Positions 56,690-64,000 of a DNA stretch of 64,000 nt are shown here, in pieces. The notes beneath the pieces are model-generated. The model saw only the letters and a program-made list of their open reading frames with translations, had not been told where the DNA came from and did not search any database. This stretch comes from CAZKJL01 sp964553135 (GTDB lineage Bacteria; Patescibacteriota; Gracilibacteria; Peribacterales; Peribacteraceae). Both the position numbers and the translations under genes were made by a program. Each line of letters starts with the position of its first letter. Position 1 is the first letter of the stretch. The stretch is from positions 744,001 to 808,000 of the forward strand of contig CAZKJL010000001.1 of the NCBI GenBank assembly GCA_964553135.1, given 5' to 3'.

Positions 56690-58444
56690 CTAACCTAAGT
56701 CTTTGAGGGAAAGTGTGGTATCGGTTTCTTCGAACCATCCTGTAACTTCTTTACGGTTAGTATTTGCGACATTTTTCAGTTTGGTCTGAAGATTCTCTAT
56801 CGCTTTTTTGAGGTCAATTCCGATCACCTCCTTACCTCGACCCACAGCTTCTTCTATAGAAGTTTTAAGATCATCTTTCTGTAAAATTCCACCTTTCTGT
56901 TCAAGTAGCATCTTCCAAAGATGCATTACAGCAGAATCTTTATGGAACCCAATGCTCAGGTTCCGATCATCCTCATTCCAAACTCTTTTGAGGTCAAAAT
57001 CCGTCACCAGATTCAAATATCGAATTTCGTGGCTATTGGATGCCACTGGAATCTCGATGTCGTCTTCATTCATTTCTTGCCTTGGCTTGTTCGAAGGTGG
57101 TCCATGCGAGGCAATCGCTTTAGCAAACATTTCAGAGTGAGGCCTGATGATGTAACGCAATGTTCCATTCATCGGATTAAAAGAGTTATTTGCAGAGGCA
57201 TTATCGTCCATTGGTACGACCTCGCCCCAGGAATGCTCCATCTCAACACTTAATTGTTTTTCCTTATTCAGAGCCAATAAAATTCCGTGAAGCTCTGTTT
57301 TTGTTAGATTTGGAACGCCATTGAGGAAAACGCTCGGTTCTACATAGACAGTTAATTCATTTTCAGTTCCCAATTCGAGTTGGTCTGCTGCAATTCTCAG
57401 AATTGCCTCCTTTTTGTCCGCCATTGTTTGATAGCCAGTCGGAGCATTTATAAGTGGTGCGGGGATTAATTGATTGTATTGCCTAAGTGGTCGTATGACG
57501 ATTTGCAGTTTTTCGCTTTCCTCTAATCGCCGCGTTGCTCCAGCTAACAATTCTCCATCCTCATCCAATGCAAGAAGTGTTTCAACTGGCTTCATTCCCT
57601 CAGGAAAGGAGGGAAGGATGAAGTCTTTTTCGCTAAGCCAAAAAGTTCTTTTGAAGTGCTTCTGCTTTTTGCTCAATACTTCGTACATAGCCTCTTTCTG
57701 TTGGGACCAGTTCAGCACATTTTCTTCCCACTTGATGTCGTGCCATCGGAAAGATTGAAGATAGTCATGCAGCACCTTCTTTGCCACTTTGTGGACTCCT
57801 ACAGCCTGTGTGAAGAACTCGATTATTACGGGAGATGAGGTTGTGAAATCGGTACTTTTGCTAGTCCATTGGTCCCTATGGGGGTTGTCCTCAAGATTCA
57901 AACGATGCTCACGGGTGATTACTTCCTGACGCGCCATTACTAACGCATGTGCTAGATCATATGCCTGATGCATTGGAACTATTACAGATCGCTCGGCTTT
58001 CAGTTTCTCCCATAATGCTACGGGCTTTTTCTTCACATATTCCTTTTGTCCTCCAGCTTCAAAAACGCTCACCATTGAATGAAAGAACCCAAAAGCATTG
58101 GTGCGTTCGTATTCATAAATTTCTACAGGACTGACTGCTAATTCTACTTCCAATAGAGCAGTTTCAATCGTATGAAACTTCCTCAAAATTAGTTCTATGG
58201 GAGGGATTTTCAGATCGTTGAACTTTATGAATTGTGCTCTTCCCCACAAAAGATCATTGAGGTGGTCCTGCAATGCCCCTGATAGAGACCGCTGCCTATC
58301 ATCCAGCTGATCCCGTGGGACGCTCTTTGCGCCTTCTGTGTAAAGCGCTAGCTGATACAGTGCAATAAGCGTGTTCGGGTTGATCGGTGGTAAGGGTTCA
58401 TCGTAGATGTCATCTGCGTAAACCTCATCTTTATCAATACTCAT
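56690..58444 (-). CDS. Large hypothetical island protein
   Basis: 584 residues, soluble, acidic N-terminus (MSIDKDEVYADDIYDEPLPP). No signal, membrane or catalytic motif is recognised. Helical segments dominate the first half; the C-terminal part ends with KKAIENLQTKLKNVANTNRK. It is probably specific to this island family. Confidence 0.6.
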   Translation of the reverse strand: MSIDKDEVYADDIYDEPLPPINPNTLIALYQLALYTEGAKSVPRDQLDDRQRSLSGALQDHLNDLLWGRAQFIKFNDLKIPPIELILRKFHTIETALLEVELAVSPVEIYEYERTNAFGFFHSMVSVFEAGGQKEYVKKKPVALWEKLKAERSVIVPMHQAYDLAHALVMARQEVITREHRLNLEDNPHRDQWTSKSTDFTTSSPVIIEFFTQAVGVHKVAKKVLHDYLQSFRWHDIKWEENVLNWSQQKEAMYEVLSKKQKHFKRTFWLSEKDFILPSFPEGMKPVETLLALDEDGELLAGATRRLEESEKLQIVIRPLRQYNQLIPAPLINAPTGYQTMADKKEAILRIAADQLELGTENELTVYVEPSVFLNGVPNLTKTELHGILLALNKEKQLSVEMEHSWGEVVPMDDNASANNSFNPMNGTLRYIIRPHSEMFAKAIASHGPPSNKPRQEMNEDDIEIPVASNSHEIRYLNLVTDFDLKRVWNEDDRNLSIGFHKDSAVMHLWKMLLEQKGGILQKDDLKTSIEEAVGRGKEVIGIDLKKAIENLQTKLKNVANTNRKEVTGWFEETDTTLSLKDLG

Positions 58445-58530
58445 ATTGAGGAGATTTTACCTTGTTTTACACATCTTGGAACCTGTGTTGTTGTCTATGT
58501 CACATAATGCGCCTACTGCGACATGTGGGG

Positions 58531-59154
58531 CTAACCTTCAAAAGTAAATGCGTGCAAGGAGATACAGCCATAGGAGGTGAACAGCGTATCCATCTTCGCC
58601 TTCGCTTGTTTCCCAAGTTCAATGAGTTGTCCTTGGAATTGAGGCTCAATTTCTGGCTCTAAATACTTCCACCAGCGGATGCTCAGCCATGCCCGATGTT
58701 GAGGTATGGAGAAATCGCAGAGGAGAAATGTTCCTTTTACCTTGAGGATACGCCGTACTTCATTAAAAGCATTTGTCTTCGTTGGTGTGGGCAAGTGATG
58801 GAACATGAGAGTGCTGATGACGACATCTGCACTGGAGCTAGTCAGTGGTGTTTGATCAATGGATGCAATGTGAAACTCGATGTTTTTGTTCTGTGCTCTT
58901 TTTCGGGCAATGGCAATAATTGTTGGATCAATATCCACTCCTATGAGTCGAAGATCAGGTCTTGCGACTCTTAACATGCGAAGGACGCTTCCTGGCCCAC
59001 AGCCGAGATCAATGACAGTGCCATTCTTAGGTGCTCTCCTACTTACTTCCTCCACAATCTTCTTCCATGTTCGGTACATGAATGGCTTTACTGCAGCTTC
59101 ATAAAGCGGGGTTAGAAAATGGAAACGGGCAGCTGGTAAAAATGCAGAACTCAT
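58531..59154 (-). CDS. Class I SAM-dependent methyltransferase
   Basis: 207 residues. SAM motif I VIDLGCGPGSVLRML, motif II-like GVDIDPTIIAIAR, then SSADVVISTLMFHHLP and the CDF-facing VKGTFLLCDFSIP. It resembles small-molecule or UbiE-like methyltransferases. Adjacent to the cation-efflux gene, it could act on arsenic or another metal(loid) compound, but no Cys triad typical of ArsM is seen, so the substrate is unknown. Confidence 0.8.
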   Translation of the reverse strand: MSSAFLPAARFHFLTPLYEAAVKPFMYRTWKKIVEEVSRRAPKNGTVIDLGCGPGSVLRMLRVARPDLRLIGVDIDPTIIAIARKRAQNKNIEFHIASIDQTPLTSSSADVVISTLMFHHLPTPTKTNAFNEVRRILKVKGTFLLCDFSIPQHRAWLSIRWWKYLEPEIEPQFQGQLIELGKQAKAKMDTLFTSYGCISLHAFTFEG

Positions 59155-59165
59155 TATAAGAATAA

Positions 59166-60080
59166 TTAGGTTTTGCAGAACCTGTTTAGAGTTTCAGAAG
59201 AATAGACAGGCTGGATGGTCGCATGCTGAATGTGGAACTGCTTGTGGCTGATCTCTTCAATGGCACTGATGATCCTTTCACAATCACACACTTCATCAAT
59301 AGTGACGGTTACTTTGCAGGTGAGGTGATGTTCGGTTGGAGAATTGCTCCATACGTGGACATCTCCAACAGAAGACACTCCTTTTACTTTTTTTACTGCG
59401 CTCTCAAATTGAGCATAATCAAATCCTTCTGGCGCTGACTGTAAGAAGTAACCCATGCCTTCCTTGAAGATGCCCCAGCCTGTTCTCGCCATGAAGAATG
59501 TGATGAGAAATGCGGCAGCGGCATCGAAGTACACATAGCCGAAGTAATAGGAAAGGAAGCCGCTTAGTACAACGGCAGCCGAACCGATGACATCATATTT
59601 AAGGCACTCATACGTTCCCTTGGCATTGAGACTGCAACAGGCATCTGCTTTAAGACCGAATGCCGATACAAAGTTCACTACTATCGCAATACCTCCGATA
59701 ATCATGACGGGGATTCCTTGAATAGGCTCAGGATCGATCAGAAGCTTTATCGCTTGAAGTCCTGCCATAAGTGCCGTTACGAGCAAGAGACAGCCTTTCA
59801 CAAAGCCTGCGAAGGCATCCATTCGCTTATAACCAAAGGTTCGACGCTCATCGGGTGCTTGCCTCGTTTTGCGTTCGCTGTAGATGCTCAGGATGAGCGC
59901 AGCTGTATCGTCCACATTCATGAAGCCATCTGCAAGGAGTGCACTGCTCCCAAGTATCATGCCAGCCGTCACTTCTCCGATGGCGAGACCGCCGTTGAGA
60001 ATGAGAGCCACAATAAAGTTTTTCTCCAATTTGGAGGACTTATGAGTTGAATCGCAGCCATCGTGACAAGTAGAAGACAT
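59166..60080 (-). CDS. Cation diffusion facilitator (CzcD/DmeF-like)
   Basis: 304 residues, six membrane helices. N-terminus with CHDGCDSTHKSS (Cys/His). Transport sites: ALLADGFMNVDDTAAL on helix 2 and YFDAAAAFLITFF on helix 5. A cytosolic C-terminal domain (FESAVKKVKGVSSVGDVHVW, HHLTCKVTV) completes it. CDF proteins export divalent metals such as Zn, Co or Ni. The start at 60080 lies 7 bp after the ArsR-type gene; both belong to one operon. Confidence 0.9.
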   Translation of the reverse strand: MSSTCHDGCDSTHKSSKLEKNFIVALILNGGLAIGEVTAGMILGSSALLADGFMNVDDTAALILSIYSERKTRQAPDERRTFGYKRMDAFAGFVKGCLLLVTALMAGLQAIKLLIDPEPIQGIPVMIIGGIAIVVNFVSAFGLKADACCSLNAKGTYECLKYDVIGSAAVVLSGFLSYYFGYVYFDAAAAFLITFFMARTGWGIFKEGMGYFLQSAPEGFDYAQFESAVKKVKGVSSVGDVHVWSNSPTEHHLTCKVTVTIDEVCDCERIISAIEEISHKQFHIQHATIQPVYSSETLNRFCKT

Positions 60081-60087
60081 AGAAGTG

Positions 60088-60405
60088 TTAGTTATGAGTA
60101 CAGTTATAAATCTCCTTCGCATGAAGCTTGAGGATCTTTTCTGCATCTTTAAGTATGTGTCCTATTTCTTTCATGCTCATTTGGTAGAACACTTCCCGTC
60201 CTCGCTTCTCTTTCTGCACTATGCCGCACTCAAGCAGACATGCAAGATGGGCTGACGTATTGGGCTGCGACAAGCCTGTAATCTCTACCAAATCCGAAAC
60301 GCTTTTCGGTCCTTTGAGCATTGCCCGTAGGATAGAGAGCCGCGAGATGTCTGCGAATCCCTTGAAGAGTTTAGCTTCCAGCTGAATTTGTTCTGGGGCG
60401 GTCAT
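60088..60405 (-). CDS. ArsR/SmtB-family metal-responsive repressor
   Basis: 105 residues, winged helix: LFKGFADISRLSILRAMLKG, SVSDLVEITGLSQPNTSAHL (recognition helix), CGIVQKEKRGREVFYQM. Two Cys and the C-terminal His (LHAKEIYNCTHN) may bind metal. It probably represses its own operon with the CDF gene. The promoter is near-consensus and overlaps an AT-rich palindrome (60411-60434). Confidence 0.9.
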   Translation of the reverse strand: MTAPEQIQLEAKLFKGFADISRLSILRAMLKGPKSVSDLVEITGLSQPNTSAHLACLLECGIVQKEKRGREVFYQMSMKEIGHILKDAEKILKLHAKEIYNCTHN

Positions 60406-60410
60406 AAATC

Positions 60411-60458
60411 AATATATAATTATGTATTTATATTACATGGACGTTTATTCCCTGTCAA
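60411..60458 (-). promoter_or_regulatory. Promoter and predicted operator of the ArsR-CDF operon
   Basis: Minus strand: TTGACA (60453-60458), 17-bp spacer, TAATAT (60430-60435). The operator-like palindrome AATATA-N12-TATATT (60411-60434) covers the -10 and start region, fitting autorepression by the ArsR protein. Confidence 0.7.
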
Positions 60459-60900
60459 AACGATTATTCAAGCGATAACAAAGGAATAAAGCCGCTAAAG
60501 GAATCGTAGCCATTTGTAGAATTGGTGTGAATCCGACACGTACAATGGGGATGAGAGGCATTGCAGCGGTGTATGTCCATCGATGTGCAACGTGAACAGC
60601 CCACAGCTCAAAAGACACTGCGAGCAGCAGACCGATAAGTAGCGCAATCAGCCAAGTGGCTGGATGCCTGTAGGCTGCCCTCTTAGAAACCCAGAGCCAA
60701 TCTCGATGCACCACGGCAAGGGCAAGGTAGATCGTGAGCATGAAGAGCATATCTCCTGTTGCCGTAGCCTTGAGACAAATGAGGAAGCACTGCACGAATG
60801 GATACTCCCAGAAGCAGGTATAGAGAGGTGCTTGGAGGTTCTCCCACAGCAAATGCAGCAGGAAACTGGAGCCGAAATAGGCTAACAGCTCTTTTCTCAT
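60445..60900 (-). CDS. Four-TM membrane protein of the metal island
   Basis: 151 residues, about four membrane helices (AYFGSSFLLHLLWENLQAPL; MLFMLTIYLALAVV; WLIALLIGLLLAVSFELWAV; ILQMATIPLAALFLC). No named family. Its start overlaps the stop of the lipoprotein gene (ATGA), so it belongs to the copper operon upstream. Transport or metal handling is inferred from context. Confidence 0.65.
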   Translation of the reverse strand: MRKELLAYFGSSFLLHLLWENLQAPLYTCFWEYPFVQCFLICLKATATGDMLFMLTIYLALAVVHRDWLWVSKRAAYRHPATWLIALLIGLLLAVSFELWAVHVAHRWTYTAAMPLIPIVRVGFTPILQMATIPLAALFLCYRLNNRFDRE

Positions 60901-61643
60901 TGTTCCTGCCAGTCGAAATTCACCGTCACCACCTTCCCATCAATTTGGAATTGCGTGAAGGCGCGGTAGAAATCGTCGAGCATTGAAGTAGTAAATACAG
61001 GATCTGCGCCATCTTCAGATGCATGGGCATGAATGAATTCTCCCGTGGGCGAGATAAGAACGCTGTGACCTCTCGCGCCCAGATATTCTTCCAATTCAAC
61101 AGGGCGGCCTTCGGCATCAGTGATCTTATATGTGAAGGAGACATTCTCAGCTGTCTTTTGGGCTTCCAGCGCAAAGCGATACCCATCCACAATCTTCACT
61201 GTCTCATTATTCTCATTAATGCCAACCGTGCCTGCATCGCCACCATATGTCCTCTCAAAACGAATCGTATGAGGAGCCTCATTGCTCTCGATGAAATCCG
61301 CATAGATCCAGTAGTTGCCACCAGCAGTAGCAGCATAGGGAATGCGCCAGACTCCGTTTGCATCGCGGGTCGGATGCAGGTGACTAAAATGCTGTAGATC
61401 ATTGCGTACAACGATGAGATGCATTTCCTTTGTATGGCTCACTCCGTAATCATTGAATAACTCATCATCACGAATGGCGAATGCAATTTCTGTATTTGTA
61501 CTCTGATCTGCAACAACGAGATTTTTAGCTTGTTGGGTACTACCCTGAGTATGACCACCACCGTGTTGTGCGGTGGGATTTGTCGAAGCGCAAGCTGAGA
61601 GCAGGACGGAGCCAGTAATGAGTAATGCAGACAAGTACTTCAT
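60897..61643 (-). CDS. His-rich lipoprotein, probably copper-related
   Basis: 248 residues. Lipobox LLSAC (Cys18), then a His/Gln linker (QHGGGHTQGS). The soluble part has two beta domains: HTKEMHLIVVRNDLQHFSHLHP followed by GGNYWIYADFIE, and a second with RGHSVLISPTGEFIHAHASE. Clustered His and Met residues suggest metal binding outside the membrane. It is encoded between the copper-type ATPase and the 4-TM protein. Confidence 0.7.
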   Translation of the reverse strand: MKYLSALLITGSVLLSACASTNPTAQHGGGHTQGSTQQAKNLVVADQSTNTEIAFAIRDDELFNDYGVSHTKEMHLIVVRNDLQHFSHLHPTRDANGVWRIPYAATAGGNYWIYADFIESNEAPHTIRFERTYGGDAGTVGINENNETVKIVDGYRFALEAQKTAENVSFTYKITDAEGRPVELEEYLGARGHSVLISPTGEFIHAHASEDGADPVFTTSMLDDFYRAFTQFQIDGKVVTVNFDWQEQ

Positions 61644-61655
61644 AAATGTAAAAGG

Positions 61656-64000
61656 TTATGGAGCTAAACAAGGAACAGTCGGATCGGACACGCAATTCTC
61701 CTTTGGCGGGGTGCCGCGCTCTGGGCAGGTCTGTGAGTATCGGCAAGCATCATCGGAAAGTTTTCTTAGCTGCTGCTTATATTCGGTATCACTCACGCCG
61801 TAGGTCAGCAGAATCTGGTCTAAGTCTTGGAAAACGTATGTAGGATTTACTGGAACCTCTTGCTCATTCACAAACATCCTCCATCGCTTGTCCCCCTCAT
61901 TGCAGAATCGCTCTCCCGTATCGAGCGTGAAACAATCTGCAGCCAAAGAAATATTCAGGGAAGAGAAGAAATCTCCGATAGTAATTCCTGGCTTATGGCG
62001 ATGCATCACGTTGCCATTGCCGTCATGGACGTGGGCATAAGGATGTCTAGGTTCAGTATCCGTAGACATGTATTTCTCCTGTGAGAAATCGACTCGGTTT
62101 CCCTCAACGAAGACAGCAAAGTCTGCATGCGTGTGGTTCGGATCAGGATTTACAGCTGGACCTGCAGAGCTGATCCTTGCGAAGCCAAAGAAGAGTGCCG
62201 TGAATCCAATGGCCATGACGTAGGGCGCGATGTCCGAAAGCCAGTTCTTCTTCTGAGGATGGAAACCCTTCAGAAGAAGCGAATTGGTGACTACAGAAAC
62301 CGAGCTGAAGGCCATGGCGAGTCCTGCAAGCTCAGGACGCAGCACAATGCCGAAGTCCATAAACAGGCGTGCTGCGATAGGAATGCCAATAATATTGTAG
62401 AACAATGCAAAGAACATATTCTGCTTGATCTTGCTCACCGTCGCTCGGCTGAGCTTTATCGCTGTCACAACATCTCTGAGATCGTTCTTCACGAGCACAA
62501 TGCCACCTGTTTCCATGGCAATGTCTGTTCCACTGCCCATAGCGATGCCCAAATTCGCTTGAGCAAGTGCGGGACTGTCATTAATGCCATCTCCAACCAT
62601 TGCCACTCTCTTGCCTTGCTCCTGTAGCTTTTTTACTTCATTGGCCTTCTCGTCAGGGAGAACTTCTGCCAAGACATTACTAATGCCAAGACTTCCAGCT
62701 ATCGCTTGAGCCGTGCGCTTGTTATCCCCTGTGATCATGTACACCTCAATTCCCATACTCCGAAGCTGTTGTATAGCTTCCTTGGACGTTCCTTTGACAG
62801 TATCCGCAACAGCGACGATCCCAAGCACCCTGCTCTTATCCGCAAGCAGCATGGCGGTCTTCCCTTCGGTCTCCAATTTCTGAAGCTTTAATTCAGCTTC
62901 TCCAATTGCAATTTTTTCCCGCTCCATAAGCTTACGGTTTCCGAGGAAATACTTTTCTCCGTTGATTGATCCTTCCACACCATGTCCTGGTATTGCACCG
63001 AATCTCTCTACTGTGAAAAGAGATAATTGCATTTCTACTGCCCGCTTCACGATGCTTTCAGCAAGAGGATGTTCGGAGCCTTGCTCTAAGCTCGCTGCAA
63101 TTTGCAGGATTTCTGTTTCTGATCCCTGAAAGGCAAGAATATCTGTCACTTCAGGCTTCCCCTTGGTAAGGGTGCCTGTCTTATCAAAGACAATTGCATC
63201 GATCTTGTTTGCAGCCTCCAATGGTTCACCACCACGGATAAGAATGCCCTGCTCAGCACCCTTCCCCGTTGCAACCATGATGCTTGTAGGTGTCGCAAGC
63301 CCAAGAGCGCAAGGACAAGCGATTACAAGAACGGAAACTGCTGCAAGGAGCGCGAATGTGACGGAAGCACCAATAAAGAACCAACCAATAAGAGTGACGA
63401 TGGCTATCACAATCACTGCAGGTACAAACCATGAAGACACCCAATCGGCAAAGTTCTGAATGGGTGCCTTGGAACCCTGTGCTTCCTCCACGAATCTGAT
63501 TATTCGTGCGAGAGCAGTTTCTGAGCCAACTTTTTCAGCACGAAACTCGAAGCTGCCATTTTTGTTCATCGTCGCCCCAAACACACGATCACCCTCTTTT
63601 TTCTCTGTGGGAATGCTTTCCCCCGTAAGCATGGATTCATCCACAGATGAGAGTCCTTTTATCACTATGCCATCTACGGGGATCTTCTCTCCTGGCCGCA
63701 CAACTACCGTATCACCGATTTGGACATCCTCAATCGGCACATCGATAGTTTGTCCATTGCGGAGCACTCGTGCTGTTTTTGCTTGGAGTCCCATGAGCTT
63801 CTGAATCGCAGCTGACGTTCTTCCTTTCGCCCGTGCCTCCATCCATTTACCAAGGAGGACGAATGTGATGAGTAAGGCTGCAACTTCAAAATAGAGATCA
63901 TGCATCTCCCCAATCACCGTGCCATACGTCACAACGTGAACGATGAGGTTATAAACGCTGTATAAATAGGCAGTAAGGGTTCCAATCGCAATGAGACTAT
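61656..64000 (-). CDS. Copper-type P1B ATPase with C-terminal extracytoplasmic domain (5' end beyond window)
   Basis: Open through base 64000 (at least 781 residues). P1B motifs: TGES, VIACPCALGLATPT (CPC metal site), DKTGTLTKG, SEHPLAESI (HP), GDGINDSPALA. CPC and HP point to Cu(I)/Ag(I). After the last transmembrane segments a further ~170 residues follow: HTHADFAVFVEGNRVDFSQE, HPYAHVHDGNGNVMHRHKPG, RMFVNEQEVPVNP and DLDQILLTYG, a His-rich domain found as a stand-alone protein in other prokaryotes. It would sit outside the membrane and may take up exported copper. The N-terminal metal-binding domains, if any, are outside the window. Confidence 0.92.
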   Translation of the reverse strand, partial: SLIAIGTLTAYLYSVYNLIVHVVTYGTVIGEMHDLYFEVAALLITFVLLGKWMEARAKGRTSAAIQKLMGLQAKTARVLRNGQTIDVPIEDVQIGDTVVVRPGEKIPVDGIVIKGLSSVDESMLTGESIPTEKKEGDRVFGATMNKNGSFEFRAEKVGSETALARIIRFVEEAQGSKAPIQNFADWVSSWFVPAVIVIAIVTLIGWFFIGASVTFALLAAVSVLVIACPCALGLATPTSIMVATGKGAEQGILIRGGEPLEAANKIDAIVFDKTGTLTKGKPEVTDILAFQGSETEILQIAASLEQGSEHPLAESIVKRAVEMQLSLFTVERFGAIPGHGVEGSINGEKYFLGNRKLMEREKIAIGEAELKLQKLETEGKTAMLLADKSRVLGIVAVADTVKGTSKEAIQQLRSMGIEVYMITGDNKRTAQAIAGSLGISNVLAEVLPDEKANEVKKLQEQGKRVAMVGDGINDSPALAQANLGIAMGSGTDIAMETGGIVLVKNDLRDVVTAIKLSRATVSKIKQNMFFALFYNIIGIPIAARLFMDFGIVLRPELAGLAMAFSSVSVVTNSLLLKGFHPQKKNWLSDIAPYVMAIGFTALFFGFARISSAGPAVNPDPNHTHADFAVFVEGNRVDFSQEKYMSTDTEPRHPYAHVHDGNGNVMHRHKPGITIGDFFSSLNISLAADCFTLDTGERFCNEGDKRWRMFVNEQEVPVNPTYVFQDLDQILLTYGVSDTEYKQQLRKLSDDACRYSQTCPERGTPPKENCVSDPTVPCLAP

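Larger units (their letters stand above)
50604..64000. mobile_element. Genomic island at tRNA-Phe (continues past window end)
   Basis: From tRNA-Phe to the window end the sequence is visibly poorer in G+C, almost all genes are on the minus strand, and the content is accessory: serine recombinase, small orphan proteins, primase and helicase domains, and a metal-resistance block. The recombinase next to the tRNA is typical of integrated elements. The distal attachment site is not in the window. No conjugation or phage structural genes are seen in this part. Confidence 0.8.

Overview
This window looks like a chromosome segment of a streamlined bacterium, most plausibly a Patescibacteria/CPR member with a fairly complete core metabolism (Peregrinibacteria-like). 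That placement is an inference from gene content: small VirB2-like and PH-domain membrane proteins, DUF11 surface protein, and single-gene neighbourhoods. TGA is used as an ordinary stop codon, so a lineage with recoded UGA is excluded. The backbone is GC-rich and most genes stand alone or in pairs with very short spacers.

Backbone, 1-22.8 kb: purA (partial), prmC, a GT4 glycosyltransferase, a DUF721 protein, rpsP-khpA, a VirB2-like protein, a DUF11 surface protein, an ATP-grasp/DUF1704 fusion next to its 7TM partner, membrane and TPR proteins, a DEAD-box helicase, envelope proteins (PEBP, M23, AIM24, LCP), and a class I ribonucleotide reductase operon (nrdB with an N-terminal ATP-cone, then nrdA) preceded by a cobalamin riboswitch.

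22.8-25.1 kb: an AT-richer strip next to tRNA-Gln. Three single-gene units (GIY-YIG nuclease, nuclease-like protein, small membrane protein) are all oriented like the tRNA. Each is followed by a degenerate copy of the tRNA-Gln 3' end, mostly inside an imperfect palindrome. This is the most unusual structure in the window and resembles an integron-like or serial-integration cassette array that uses a tRNA end.

25.2-50.5 kb: backbone again: pth, two membrane proteins, lepB, secE-nusG, murJ, purL, murC, tRNA-fMet, ftsB-like, rpmA, tRNA-Ile(UAU), a CNNM protein, cca, an endonuclease IV-like gene, gap, dnaK under a CIRCE element, obgE, a PLD synthase and a large SF2 helicase. Intergenic hairpins built from 9-bp periodic units recur between 25.2 and 27.8 kb, and a shorter one lies near 0.3 kb.

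50.6-64 kb: a lower-GC genomic island at tRNA-Phe. A large serine recombinase, whose last codons lie antisense to the tRNA, is followed by small paralogous proteins, a split primase/helicase and further unknowns. Then comes a metal-resistance block: methyltransferase, cation diffusion facilitator, ArsR-type repressor, membrane protein, His-rich lipoprotein, and a copper-type P1B ATPase with an added extracytoplasmic domain that runs off the window end.

Across both backbone and cassettes, many start codons lie 6-7 nt after a -10-like hexamer. This suggests widespread leaderless mRNAs and was used here to choose several starts, including GTG starts.
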